DNA of 64,000 bases, taken from positions 186,001 to 250,000 of the forward strand of contig NZ_LQIN01000045.1 in the NCBI RefSeq assembly GCF_001500065.1, given 5' to 3'. The DNA comes from Mycobacterium sp. IS-3022. Its GTDB lineage: Bacteria > Actinomycetota > Actinomycetes > Mycobacteriales > Mycobacteriaceae. Below, piece by piece: positions 42,655-50,438 of the stretch. Each line of letters begins with the position of its first letter. Position 1 is the first letter of the stretch. The notes below the pieces were generated by a model. That model was not told the DNA's origin and searched no databases. It was given only the letters and a program-made list of their open reading frames with translations. The position numbers and the translations under genes are program-made.

Positions 42655-43356
42655 ATGACCAGCCTCGTCGGCTATGAACTCAACGACTCGGTCGCGACGA
42701 TCACCCTCGACGACGGCAAGGTCAACGTGCTCGGTCCGGCCATGCAGACCGCGATCAACGAGGCGCTCGACCGCGCCGAGAAGGACTCGGCCAAAGCAGT
42801 CGTGCTCGCGGGCAACGGGCGGGTGTTCAGCGGCGGCTTCGACCTGACGGTGTTCCAGTCCGGCGACGCGCAGGCCGCTCACGGCATGCTGGCCGGCGGG
42901 TTCGAACTCGCGGTGCGCTGCATGACGTTCCCCGCGCCGGTGGTCATGGCGGCGACGGGCCCGGCGATCGCGATGGGTTCGTTCCTCCTGCTTTCCGGCG
43001 ACCACCGAGTGGGCCAGCCGAAGAGCCGCTGCCAGGCGATCGAGGTGGCGATCGGCATGACGATCCCGATCGCCGCGCTGGAGATCATGCGGTTCCGGTT
43101 GACGCCCCCGGCCTTCCAGCGAGGCGCGGCGCTGGCAGCGACGTTCGCCGGCGAGGAGGCCGTCAACGGCGGATGGCTCGACGAGATCGTCGAGGCCGAT
43201 CGGGTGCTCGCGCGGGCGCAGGAAGTGGCGACCGAGGCGGTGACGACGCTGAACACCGGCGCGCACGTAGCGACCAAGCTGAAGGCCCGCGAGCCTGCGC
43301 TTGCCGCGATCCGCGCCGGGATCGACGGGCTGGCAACAGAATTCAGCCTCGGCTAG
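42655..43356 (+). CDS. enoyl-CoA hydratase/isomerase family protein, EchA3-like
   Basis: 233-residue crotonase-fold enzyme. The oxyanion-hole strand RVFSGGFDLTVF and the second GPAIAMGSFLLLSGDHRVG segment are present; the glutamates of classical hydratases at the usual positions are not evident (GSFLLLSGDH rather than GGGxELA), so isomerase or thioesterase-like activity is possible. Short form (233 residues) like Rv0632c EchA3. Starts ATG with GAAGGAG 6 bases upstream. The TetR gene follows 9 bases later, and an inverted repeat lies upstream. Confidence 0.85.
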   Translation: MTSLVGYELNDSVATITLDDGKVNVLGPAMQTAINEALDRAEKDSAKAVVLAGNGRVFSGGFDLTVFQSGDAQAAHGMLAGGFELAVRCMTFPAPVVMAATGPAIAMGSFLLLSGDHRVGQPKSRCQAIEVAIGMTIPIAALEIMRFRLTPPAFQRGAALAATFAGEEAVNGGWLDEIVEADRVLARAQEVATEAVTTLNTGAHVATKLKAREPALAAIRAGIDGLATEFSLG

Positions 43357-43365
43357 GCAGTTCCG

Positions 43366-43965
43366 ATGCCGAGGGCGAAGCAGCGCACGCCCGAACTGAA
43401 GGGCCATCTGCTGGAGGTGGCGATCGCGACGCTGTCCGAGGAAGGCATCGCGGGGTTCACCACGCGACGGGTCGCCGAGCGGGCGGGCACGTCGGTGCCC
43501 GCGGTGTACGAACTGTTCTCCGACAAGGCCGGCCTGCTGCGGGCGATGGTCTTCGAGGGGTTCCGGCGGTTGGGCGACGAACTGGCGACGGTGCCGCTGA
43601 CCGACGATCCGCTCGCCGACCTCGAACGGCTGGTGCCGGTGTTCCGGCGGTTCTGCCGCGCCTATCCGCGGCTGGCGCAGCTGATGTTCGCGCGGCCGTT
43701 CGCCGAATTGGAGCCCGGGCCCGACGAACTGGCGGCGGGCGCGTCGGTGCGCGAGGCGTTCACCGGCCGGATTCAGCGGTGCGTCGACGCGGGGCTGCTG
43801 GCCGGCGACGTCGCCGACATCGCCCACGTGCTGCTTGCACTGGCCCAAGGACTGGCGGTGCAGGAGCTCGGGCGGTGGCTGGGCTCGTCGGCGCCGACGA
43901 TCGAGCAGCGGTGGCGGCTCGGCGTGCACTCCCTGCTGGCCGGTCTGCGCCCGCCGCCGTCGTGA
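43366..43965 (+). CDS. TetR-family transcriptional regulator
   Basis: 199-residue regulator with an N-terminal TetR helix-turn-helix (GFTTRRVAERAGTSVPAVYE, then LFSDKAGLLRAM) and a helical ligand-binding domain. Immediately downstream of the echA3-like gene, so probably in one operon under its own control through the TTCGTA palindrome. Its stop codon overlaps the first arm of a family-1 hairpin repeat (43964). Confidence 0.88.
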   Translation: MPRAKQRTPELKGHLLEVAIATLSEEGIAGFTTRRVAERAGTSVPAVYELFSDKAGLLRAMVFEGFRRLGDELATVPLTDDPLADLERLVPVFRRFCRAYPRLAQLMFARPFAELEPGPDELAAGASVREAFTGRIQRCVDAGLLAGDVADIAHVLLALAQGLAVQELGRWLGSSAPTIEQRWRLGVHSLLAGLRPPPS

Positions 43966-44012
43966 TTTCGGTGTAGTTGGTGGCGCTCAGCGCAACCGCC
44001 GACACCGAAATC
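43964..44012. repeat. 49-bp hairpin repeat, family 1, copy 3
   Basis: Same 49-base layout as copies at 9457 and 35616: left arm GATTTCGGTGTAG, right arm GACACCGAAATC, with GGCGCTCAGCGC in the middle giving an inner stem. It starts inside the stop codon of the TetR gene and lies between it and the next gene on the same strand. Confidence 0.85.
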
Positions 44013-44063
44013 CCACGTTTTGGGGCGTTTGCCCCATGTGGGCGATCGGCTCGTCGACACACG

Positions 44064-44810
44064 ATGGCAGTCATGACCACCACACCCCAGGCCGCAGCTG
44101 CCGCCACCAAAACCATGCCCCTGCCCGACGGAGACGACGAACGGGTCGTCGGCTTCGGCGTCATGGGCCTGCCCTTCGCCGGCGGCCACTACCTCGCCTA
44201 CCGCGACTTCCCCGAGACGTCGTTCTCCCCCGCCTACAAGTCGGTGTGGCACCGCACGCCCGACGGGGTGTGGACCTTCTACGCGACCACGCCCGGGCCG
44301 CAGAGCTGCTCGCGGTACTTCAGCTCGGCGACGGCGGTCGACCCCATTGTCTGCGGCATCGACGCGCACTGGCCCACACCATGGTCGCTGGCGATTTCGA
44401 TTGCGGGAGTGCTGGATTGGCGTGTCGACATCACGACGACCGTCGCGACCCGGCTGATGAGCGCCGTCGGGTCACGGCTTCCGGCCGCGGCGGCGCGCAA
44501 CCGCGAAACACTGCGGGTGATGAGCCGCCTCGTCGGGCCCGTGCTCGGCATCGGCAAGGTACGGCTGACCGGCAGCCTGCCCAACGGCCAGGAGTTCCGC
44601 ATCGCGCCGAAGCGAGTGTGGGCGGTCGCGGACTCCACGGCCGTCGTGCACGGCGTCGACCTCGGCCCGGTCGGCCCGCATCCGGTGCAAGGCAACCTCG
44701 CCGACTTCCAATTGCCGCAGCGGGGCATCTGCGTGGTCGCACAAGGCCGATTCGAGGCTTTCGACGTCGCACGGCATCGCGACGCCGACCGTCTTCACCT
44801 TTCCCACTGA
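44064..44810 (+). CDS. hypothetical protein
   Basis: 248-residue protein of unknown function. It has no signal peptide; sequence such as VVGFGVMGLPFAGGHYLAYRDFP and GPVLGIGKVRLTGSLPNGQEFRIAPKRVWAV suggests a beta-rich fold, reminiscent of acetoacetate-decarboxylase- or START-like domains, but I recognise no family motif. ATG 44064 (MAVMTTTP) is chosen because it follows the hairpin; MTTTP at 44073 is an alternative. Lies 16 bases before the HD-GYP regulator. Confidence 0.6.
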   Translation: MAVMTTTPQAAAAATKTMPLPDGDDERVVGFGVMGLPFAGGHYLAYRDFPETSFSPAYKSVWHRTPDGVWTFYATTPGPQSCSRYFSSATAVDPIVCGIDAHWPTPWSLAISIAGVLDWRVDITTTVATRLMSAVGSRLPAAAARNRETLRVMSRLVGPVLGIGKVRLTGSLPNGQEFRIAPKRVWAVADSTAVVHGVDLGPVGPHPVQGNLADFQLPQRGICVVAQGRFEAFDVARHRDADRLHLSH

Positions 44811-44826
44811 ACCGAACGGGCCGACG

Positions 44827-46413
44827 GTGGACAATCGGGCTGTGGCCGGCCGTCGCACCCCGCACGAGCTTCCGACCCGGGCGGAAGTGCTCGCGGCGCT
44901 GTCGGTCGCGATCGACCTGGGTCTGGGACAGCCCGCCGAACACATGCTGCGGGCCGCGCTGATCGCGATGCGGCTCGCCGATCGGCTGAATCTGTCTGAG
45001 CGTCAGCGTGATTGCATCTACTATGCGACGCTGATCATGTGGATCGGCTGCCACGCCGACTCTCACGAGTACGCCCGCTGGTTCGGCGATGACATCGCGG
45101 TGCGTCGAAGCTCGTATCTCGTCGACTGGTCCGGGTTACCGTACCAACGCTTCCTGCTCACCAACCTCGGTCGTGGCGAGTCGCTGCTGACCCGGTTGAG
45201 GACCGCGGCGACGCTGTATGCCAATGCGCGAGGGCATATCTCGCAGCTGATCCACTCTCACTGCACTTCAGCCGGGCTGCTCGCCGAACGCATCGGCCTG
45301 GCCGCCGACGTGCAGAACGCACTGCGCTACACCTTCGAACGGTTCGACGGCGGCGGCCTGCCGAGCGGCGCATCGGGCGACGGCATACCGGTCGAGATGC
45401 GAGTGGCCCAGGTGGCCGACATGGTCGAGGTACACCAGCGTGAGTACGGCACCGACGGTGCGGTGGCGATGGCCCGCAGCAGGCGCGGCGGGCAGTTCGA
45501 TCCCGCGATCGTCGACGCCTTCGTCGCCGACCCGGCCGGGGTGCTGGCGGTCCCGTCGACCGGAGACGTGTGGGCGACGGCGTTGCGGTATGCGCCGGAC
45601 CGCGGCGCCCGGCTCGACGAGCAGTCGCTCGACGAGCTGTTGGTCGCACTCGGTGAGTTCGTCGACCTCAAATGCCCATTCACACTGGGGCATTCACGAG
45701 CGGTGGCGGAGCTGGCCGCGTCGACCGCCGAGACCCTCGGGCTCGACGAACGTGCGGTCGCGACGACACGGCGCGCCGGTTACGTGCACGATCTCGGCCG
45801 CATCGGGGTGTCGAACCAGATCTGGTCGAAGACAAGCGAGTTGAGCATGGCCGAGTTCGAGCGGATGCGGCTGCACCCCTATCTGACCGAGCGCATCCTG
45901 TCGCAGGTGCCGGCCCTTACCGAGATCGCAACGGTCGCAGCCAATCATCACGAATGTCTCGACGGCTCAGGGTATCCGCGTGGCGTGGCCGCGCGGCAGC
46001 TGAGCATGCCCGACCGGGTGTTGGCGTGCGCGGTGAGTTATCAGAGCGCGCTGGAGCCCCGGCCGTACCGGGAGGCGCTCGGCCCGGCGGGCGCAGCGCG
46101 ACGCCTGCGGGAACGAGTGACCAAGGGGCAGTTGGACTCGACCGCCGCCGACGCGGTGCTGCAGGCGTCGGGGCACGCGTCGGGCAGGCGGCACGCGAGA
46201 CCGGACGGGCTCACCGCCCGCGAGGTTGAAGTCTTGCGGCTCGTCGCGCAGGGCACAAGCAACAAGGGCATCGCGGCCAAACTCGTGCTCAGCGAGAAGA
46301 CGGTGCGCAACCACGTTGAGCACGTGTACGCCAAAATCGGTGTCTCGAACCGGATCGGGGCCAGCATGTATGCGCTGGAGCACGGGCTGGCAACCAGTCG
46401 TGAGTCACCGTGA
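44827..46413 (+). CDS. HD-GYP-like phosphodiesterase fused to LuxR DNA-binding domain
   Basis: 528-residue fusion. The N-terminal half (residues about 20-215) looks like a degenerate HD domain, with FDGGGLPSGASGDGIPVEMR echoing the GYP region but no GYP. Residues about 275-445 form a complete HD-GYP domain: His321-Asp322 in YVHDLGRIG, HHECLDGSGYPRG with GYP at 382-384. HD-GYP domains hydrolyse cyclic-di-GMP or related dinucleotides. The C-terminus (462-520) is a LuxR helix-turn-helix (LTAREVEVLRLVAQGTSNKG, LSEKTVRNHVEHVYAKIGVS). This ties nucleotide turnover or sensing to DNA binding in one chain. Start GTG. Convergent with the FAD oxidoreductase, 9-base overlap. Confidence 0.87.
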   Translation: MDNRAVAGRRTPHELPTRAEVLAALSVAIDLGLGQPAEHMLRAALIAMRLADRLNLSERQRDCIYYATLIMWIGCHADSHEYARWFGDDIAVRRSSYLVDWSGLPYQRFLLTNLGRGESLLTRLRTAATLYANARGHISQLIHSHCTSAGLLAERIGLAADVQNALRYTFERFDGGGLPSGASGDGIPVEMRVAQVADMVEVHQREYGTDGAVAMARSRRGGQFDPAIVDAFVADPAGVLAVPSTGDVWATALRYAPDRGARLDEQSLDELLVALGEFVDLKCPFTLGHSRAVAELAASTAETLGLDERAVATTRRAGYVHDLGRIGVSNQIWSKTSELSMAEFERMRLHPYLTERILSQVPALTEIATVAANHHECLDGSGYPRGVAARQLSMPDRVLACAVSYQSALEPRPYREALGPAGAARRLRERVTKGQLDSTAADAVLQASGHASGRRHARPDGLTAREVEVLRLVAQGTSNKGIAAKLVLSEKTVRNHVEHVYAKIGVSNRIGASMYALEHGLATSRESP

Positions 46414-47535
46414 CAGCAACGCAACCGCGCGGCGGTAGTCGTCGTCGGCGTCCAGCGTCAGCACGCCGACGACGTCGCCGCCCGCCTCGTACCAGACCGT
46501 GAACCCGGTGTGGTGGTCGACGAACCGGGCGTTGTCGTAGTCGACGCCCCAGCCGCGGTACTTGAGCACCGAAGTGCCGATGGTGCAGGCGAATCCGGGA
46601 ACGGTGTCCCAGGCGGCCGGGAACCCGGCTGCGGTCAGACCGGCGACATAACCCTGATGCGCGGCGTCGCGCCAGTGTTCGGCGGGCACGCGCCGGCCGG
46701 CGGTGACGTTGTGCGCCAACGCGACGTCGCCGGCGGCGTAGACGTTGCGCGCCGAGGTGTGCATGTGCTCGTCGACGACGATGCGCCCGTCGAGGGTGTC
46801 GAGACCGGCGGCTTCGGCGAGACGGATGTCGGGCCGCACACCGGTGGCGCAGACGACGAGGTCGGCGTCAACGGTCTCACCGCTGTCGAGCACCACGCGC
46901 GCGTCTTCGATCTCGGCCACCGTGGTCTCACCGGCAAACCGTACACCATTGTCCGACAGGAGTTTTGCGACGCGTTCGCCGGCTTCGAGCCCGAACCGGC
47001 GCTGGAGGGGAACGCGTTCGGCGGCGACGACCATCGTCGCGACACCCACCGCGGCAAGACAGGACGCCGCCTCACAACCGATCAATCCGCCACCGATGAC
47101 CACGGCGCAGTCGGCGTACCGGGCGGCCATCTTCAGCGCCACGGCGTCGGCGAACGACCGTAGCGTCAGCGCGGATTCGATACCGGGGATCGCGGGCCGC
47201 ACCGCGACGGATCCGGAGGCCAGCACGAGATGCCAGTAGGGATAACGCTGGCCGCCCGCGGTCACGACCTGCTGGCGCGACAGGTCGATGGACTCGACGG
47301 TAATACCGCGGATCAGGTCGACGGCGTTGCGCTCGAACCAGCCCTCGCTGTGCAGGGCGAGTTTGGTGTCGCGGCCACAGAGGAAGTCCTTGCTCAACGG
47401 CGGCTTGGCGTACGGCAGCGCGGGATCGGTGGTCAGAATGCGCACCGGAATCCCGGGGTGCTTGCTGCGGAACGTCTCCGCGGCGCTCACCCCGGCCGGA
47501 CCGCTGCCGATAGCGACGAACCCTGCTGCGACCAC
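46405..47535 (-). CDS. FAD-dependent NAD(P)H oxidoreductase (ferredoxin/rubredoxin reductase type)
   Basis: 376-residue pyridine-nucleotide-disulfide-fold flavoenzyme. FAD site VAIGSGPAGVSAAE at residues about 7-20; NAD(P) site VVIGGGLIGCEAASCL at about 145-160; second FAD motif ARNVYAAGDVALA. No redox-active CxxxxC pair, so it belongs with ferredoxin- or rubredoxin-reductases rather than disulfide reductases. No ferredoxin or oxygenase partner is adjacent. Convergent with the HD-GYP fusion; its 5' flank leads into the MITE-like element. Confidence 0.85.
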   Translation of the reverse strand: MVAAGFVAIGSGPAGVSAAETFRSKHPGIPVRILTTDPALPYAKPPLSKDFLCGRDTKLALHSEGWFERNAVDLIRGITVESIDLSRQQVVTAGGQRYPYWHLVLASGSVAVRPAIPGIESALTLRSFADAVALKMAARYADCAVVIGGGLIGCEAASCLAAVGVATMVVAAERVPLQRRFGLEAGERVAKLLSDNGVRFAGETTVAEIEDARVVLDSGETVDADLVVCATGVRPDIRLAEAAGLDTLDGRIVVDEHMHTSARNVYAAGDVALAHNVTAGRRVPAEHWRDAAHQGYVAGLTAAGFPAAWDTVPGFACTIGTSVLKYRGWGVDYDNARFVDHHTGFTVWYEAGGDVVGVLTLDADDDYRRAVALLSR

Positions 47536-47598
47536 TCTTCCTGGGTACCAACTTCGGTGCCCGGATAACCGTGGTGTCAGGGATTCGTCACAGTTGGC

Positions 47599-47615
47599 GG
47601 CTAGGCGGCGCTAGT
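47599..47615 (+). repeat. 17-bp direct repeat flanking the MITE-like element, left
   Basis: GGCTAGGCGGCGCTAGT, matching 16 of 17 bases with the copy at 47857. It overlaps the first five bases of the element. Confidence 0.6.
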
Positions 47616-47850
47616 GTCCTGAGTCGTTACTTCGTCGTCAGTGAGAATTCGAGGTACGCGCGTTCGGTGTGGTCCTTCTCGGCTTCCTATGCTCGAGATT
47701 GCACACACGGCTGTGGTCGTCTTCTCAGATCAGCACAACCCTGGATGCAATCTCGGTGCTAGGACCATTTCGCATACCAGCACCCCCGGCCACGTGCGTG
47801 CGTACAAGCAGCCCAAATTCTGCTCCCGAACTAATGACTCACGACACTAG
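47611..47850. mobile_element. 240-bp MITE-like element with terminal inverted repeats
   Basis: Non-coding element bounded by 24-bp inverted repeats with 21 matches: both ends read CTAGTGTC, one variable base, TGAGTC, one variable, TTA, one variable, TTCG (right end on the minus strand). The inside is visibly less GC-rich than the window and holds no convincing gene. CTAG at each border could be a palindromic 4-bp target duplication. It is too small for a transposase and would be mobilised in trans. It fills the gap between the FAD oxidoreductase and glyoxalase genes. Confidence 0.72.
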
Positions 47851-47856
47851 TCTCGG

Positions 47857-47873
47857 GGCTAGGCAGCGCTAGT
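47857..47873 (+). repeat. 17-bp direct repeat flanking the MITE-like element, right
   Basis: GGCTAGGCAGCGCTAGT, 6 bases beyond the right inverted repeat and just before the glyoxalase stop codon. Confidence 0.6.
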
Positions 47874-47878
47874 CGGTG

Positions 47879-48247
47879 CTAATCGCTGATGCCCCAGACG
47901 AGGCAGAACGTGTGTCCGGCGGGATCGCGGAAGACCCGGAACTTCGCGTCCTCCGCGGCGTCTGGCACCCGCGTCGCGCCGAGGTCGAGGGCGTCGCGCT
48001 CAGCGGCGTCGGGGTCGTCGACTTGGATGTCGAGGTGGAACTGCTGCGAGCCCCGCGGGTCGGGAAAACGCGGCGGCTCATGCTCTGGTGAGTACTGAAA
48101 CGCCAGTCGTCGTCCCTGGGGGTCGGTGAGCACGACCCAGGTGTCGTCATCCTTGTGGACCTCGCCACCGAGCACGCCCGCGTAGAAGGTGGCCAGAGCC
48201 ATCGGATCCCGGCAGTCGATGACCGTCGATCGCAGCTTTCCGAGCAT
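47879..48247 (-). CDS. glyoxalase/VOC-family protein
   Basis: 122-residue protein of the vicinal-oxygen-chelate superfamily with two beta-alpha-beta-beta-beta units. KLRSTVIDCRDPMALATFYA begins the first unit, QQFHLDIQVDDPDAAERDA the second, and FRVFRDPAGHTFCLVW the last strand with the usual acidic or His metal position. This is the common short mycobacterial form used in resistance or dioxygenase-like roles; no function can be assigned. Start ATG 48247; divergent from the DUF3060 gene. Its stop codon lies 28 bases from the MITE-like element. Confidence 0.8.
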   Translation of the reverse strand: MLGKLRSTVIDCRDPMALATFYAGVLGGEVHKDDDTWVVLTDPQGRRLAFQYSPEHEPPRFPDPRGSQQFHLDIQVDDPDAAERDALDLGATRVPDAAEDAKFRVFRDPAGHTFCLVWGISD

Positions 48248-48304
48248 GACGGCCGGGTTGCCGGTATTCCGGCGGCGTAAACGGCCGTGTGGCACCATCT
48301 GCGC

Positions 48305-49039
48305 ATGAAACCCGAGGACGACCCGGAGGCCCGGATCAGGCAGCTGGAGCAACCGCTGGCCGACTACGGCGCAGTCGAACTGGGCACGTCGCAGCCGACG
48401 GTGAACGACCACCCGACATCGGCCCTGCCGCCACCGGTCTACGGTCCGCCGTACCCGCCTCCATATGAACAGCAGTCGCCCTACAGCGCGCCGCCGTTCG
48501 GCGTCTCTTTCCCGCCGGGGCCGACGAAAAGCGGTGCGCCGTACGGGCTGATCTTCGGGCTGATCGGAGTGGTCGTGGTGCTCATCGTCGGCGGAATCGG
48601 CGTGTTCGTGTGGTCGATGTCGTCGACGCCCGACCGGATCAGCACCCGGCCCGGATTCCCCGACGCGACCGGTGACGGCGGTCCGCGCGGCGGCAGCGTG
48701 ACGATCGGGCCGTCCCGCACCGCGCCGACCCTTCTGCCGCCGGGGGTTCCGGACGACCAGGTGGCCGTCGCGCCGGCCGGTGGACAGTACAGCGTCTCCG
48801 GGGTCGAGAAGATCGAGACCATCGAGTGCAACGGCAGCAACATCAGCGTGAGCGGTGTCGACAACACCGTGACCTTGCTCGGCCATTGTCAGAGCGTCAC
48901 CGTGTCCGGCGTCGAAAACCAGGTGGTTCTCGACAGCGCAGACAGAATCGACGCCTCAGGTTTCGACAACCAGGTGATCTACCACTCGGGCGATCCGGAG
49001 ATCGACGCCACCTCCAGGAACAGCGTCACACAGGGCTAG
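48305..49039 (+). CDS. DUF3060 membrane protein
   Basis: 244-residue membrane protein. Residues about 1-75 are cytoplasmic and Pro/Tyr-rich (PPPVYGPPYPPPYEQQ), followed by one transmembrane helix (LIFGLIGVVVVLIVGGIGVF) and an exterior Pro/Gly linker. The C-terminal DUF3060 region is built of short beta repeats around SVSGVDNTVTL, TVSGVENQVVL, DASGFDNQVIY, each a likely beta-helix turn. Mycobacterial DUF3060 proteins are exported or lipoprotein-like with unknown function. The 3' end overlaps the convergent dehalogenase gene by four bases. Confidence 0.8.
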   Translation: MKPEDDPEARIRQLEQPLADYGAVELGTSQPTVNDHPTSALPPPVYGPPYPPPYEQQSPYSAPPFGVSFPPGPTKSGAPYGLIFGLIGVVVVLIVGGIGVFVWSMSSTPDRISTRPGFPDATGDGGPRGGSVTIGPSRTAPTLLPPGVPDDQVAVAPAGGQYSVSGVEKIETIECNGSNISVSGVDNTVTLLGHCQSVTVSGVENQVVLDSADRIDASGFDNQVIYHSGDPEIDATSRNSVTQG

Positions 49040-49932
49040 GTGCGCCACTGCAGGACGCGCTCGGCCAGCTCCGGGCCGCAATCCTCCTGCACGAAATGGC
49101 TGCCGTTGATGCGGGCATGCGGTTGACCGGCGGCGCCGGGCACGTGCTCGAGGAGCGGGCGGTCGGCGCGGCCGAGGATCGGGTCCTTGGCGCCGAAGAC
49201 GCACAGAAACGGTTTCTCCCAGCGGCCCAAGGCATCCCATGCGGCGCGGTTGGCCGGCAGCGCCGGATCGTCGGGTGACGTCGGCACCAGAGCGGGAAAC
49301 GCCCGTGCGCCTGCCTGAAAACTCTTGTCGGGGAACGGTGCATCGTATCCGGCCCGAACTCGCGCGGGCACGTCGGTGACGGTGCCGAACGCGACGATGC
49401 GTCCGGCCGGGAACACCGGCGTGTAGCGTGCGAAGGCCCGCCAAAGGCGGAACGGCAGATTCGCCGACGTCTGCCCGGCGGGCAGGAAGCCGTTGGCCAC
49501 GACGATGCGCCCCACGCGCGCACCCTGTTCGGCGGCGATGCGCAGCCCGATCAACGAGCCCCAGTCCTGCACGAAGATCGTGGTGTCGCTCAGGTCGAGC
49601 GCCTCAAACCACGACGTCACCCACTCGACGTGACGTAGGTAGGTGTAATCCTCGATGCGGCCGGGCTTGTCGGAACGCCCGAAGCCGATCAGATCGGGTG
49701 CGAGGACCCGGCAGCCACCGGCGGCCAGTGGCGGAATCATCGTGCGGTACAGGTAACTCCACGTCGGCTCGCCGTGCAGCAGGACGACGGGCGGGCCGTC
49801 GCGTGGCCCCTCGTCGACGTAGTGCATTCGTAGCGGCCCGGTATCGCCCGCGGTGACGTCGACGTAGTGCGGCGCGAACGGATAGCCCGCGAGGTTGCCG
49901 AAGCGATCGTCGGGCGTGCGCAGAACGTCCAT
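49036..49932 (-). CDS. haloalkane dehalogenase
   Basis: 298-residue alpha/beta hydrolase of the haloalkane dehalogenase family, which replaces halogen by hydroxyl through an Asp nucleophile. Asp123 is in VQDWGSLIGL, with the adjacent Trp124 a halide ligand; HGEPTWSYLYR supplies the oxyanion and second-halide side, and NGSHFVQED holds the catalytic His. Start ATG 49932 has GGAG 8 bases upstream and gives the family N-terminus (MDVLRTPDDRF). Closest by eye to mycobacterial DhmA/Rv2296. Confidence 0.9.
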   Translation of the reverse strand: MDVLRTPDDRFGNLAGYPFAPHYVDVTAGDTGPLRMHYVDEGPRDGPPVVLLHGEPTWSYLYRTMIPPLAAGGCRVLAPDLIGFGRSDKPGRIEDYTYLRHVEWVTSWFEALDLSDTTIFVQDWGSLIGLRIAAEQGARVGRIVVANGFLPAGQTSANLPFRLWRAFARYTPVFPAGRIVAFGTVTDVPARVRAGYDAPFPDKSFQAGARAFPALVPTSPDDPALPANRAAWDALGRWEKPFLCVFGAKDPILGRADRPLLEHVPGAAGQPHARINGSHFVQEDCGPELAERVLQWRT

Positions 49933-50122
49933 GGTGTGCTCCTGTCCGCCGTCTGCAGCGTAGAACGACCGGAGTCGCCGCTTCCCCCGATCGGTGGACA
50001 TGCGATTCATCCGGTTCACCCTCCGGTCGGCCGACATACATCGCCGTCGCGGCGCAGCAGTCTTGAGTCATCGCCGGAACACACCGGCACAGAACGAAAC
50101 AAGACTCACCGAGGAGAACGAC

Positions 50123-50365
50123 ATGAACACCAACACCACCCGCCGCATCGCCCGCTTCTTCGCTTTGCCGATCGTCTCGGCCGGAATTCTCGCCGGGGCC
50201 CTGGGGATGGCCGGCACCGCCAGTGCCGGCACCTACACGCCGGACAACACGCCGCGGCCGGGCATCGTCGCGACGCCGAAGACGTTCGCGCAGCCGACCC
50301 CTGGGGCTCGCCACAACCACGGCCTCCCCCACCTGCAGCGGGTCCAGCCGAACTACCATCCCTGA
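50123..50365 (+). CDS. small secreted peptide
   Basis: 80-residue precursor with a signal peptide (MNTNTTRRIARFFALPIVSA, cleavage expected after TASA at about residue 35), leaving a mature chain of about 45 residues rich in Pro, Thr, His and Gly (TPDNTPRPGIVATPKTFAQP). No Cys. GAGGAG lies 6 bases before the ATG. A very strong hairpin terminator follows. Function unknown; small Pro-rich exported peptides of this kind recur in mycobacteria. Confidence 0.75.
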   Translation: MNTNTTRRIARFFALPIVSAGILAGALGMAGTASAGTYTPDNTPRPGIVATPKTFAQPTPGARHNHGLPHLQRVQPNYHP

Positions 50366-50387
50366 TCAGCACAGACATTCCTCCACA

Positions 50388-50423
50388 GGGGCCCTCCCGG
50401 GCGGCGTATCCCGGGAGGGCCCC
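50388..50423. terminator. bidirectional intrinsic terminator
   Basis: Perfect 14-bp stem, GGGGCCCTCCCGGG and CCCGGGAGGGCCCC, with an 8-base loop, between the convergent small secreted peptide and sulfurtransferase genes. TCCTTGTCT follows on the plus strand. The strongest terminator structure in the window. Confidence 0.85.
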
Positions 50424-50438
50424 TCCTTGTCTGCTCGA

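Noticed and set aside
42496..43929. 477-residue open frame on the minus strand
   Set aside because: Antisense to echA3-like and TetR genes; Arg/His/Gln-rich and featureless.
48248..48886. Upstream extension of the glyoxalase frame
   Set aside because: It runs antisense over the DUF3060 gene; the VOC domain starts at ATG 48247.
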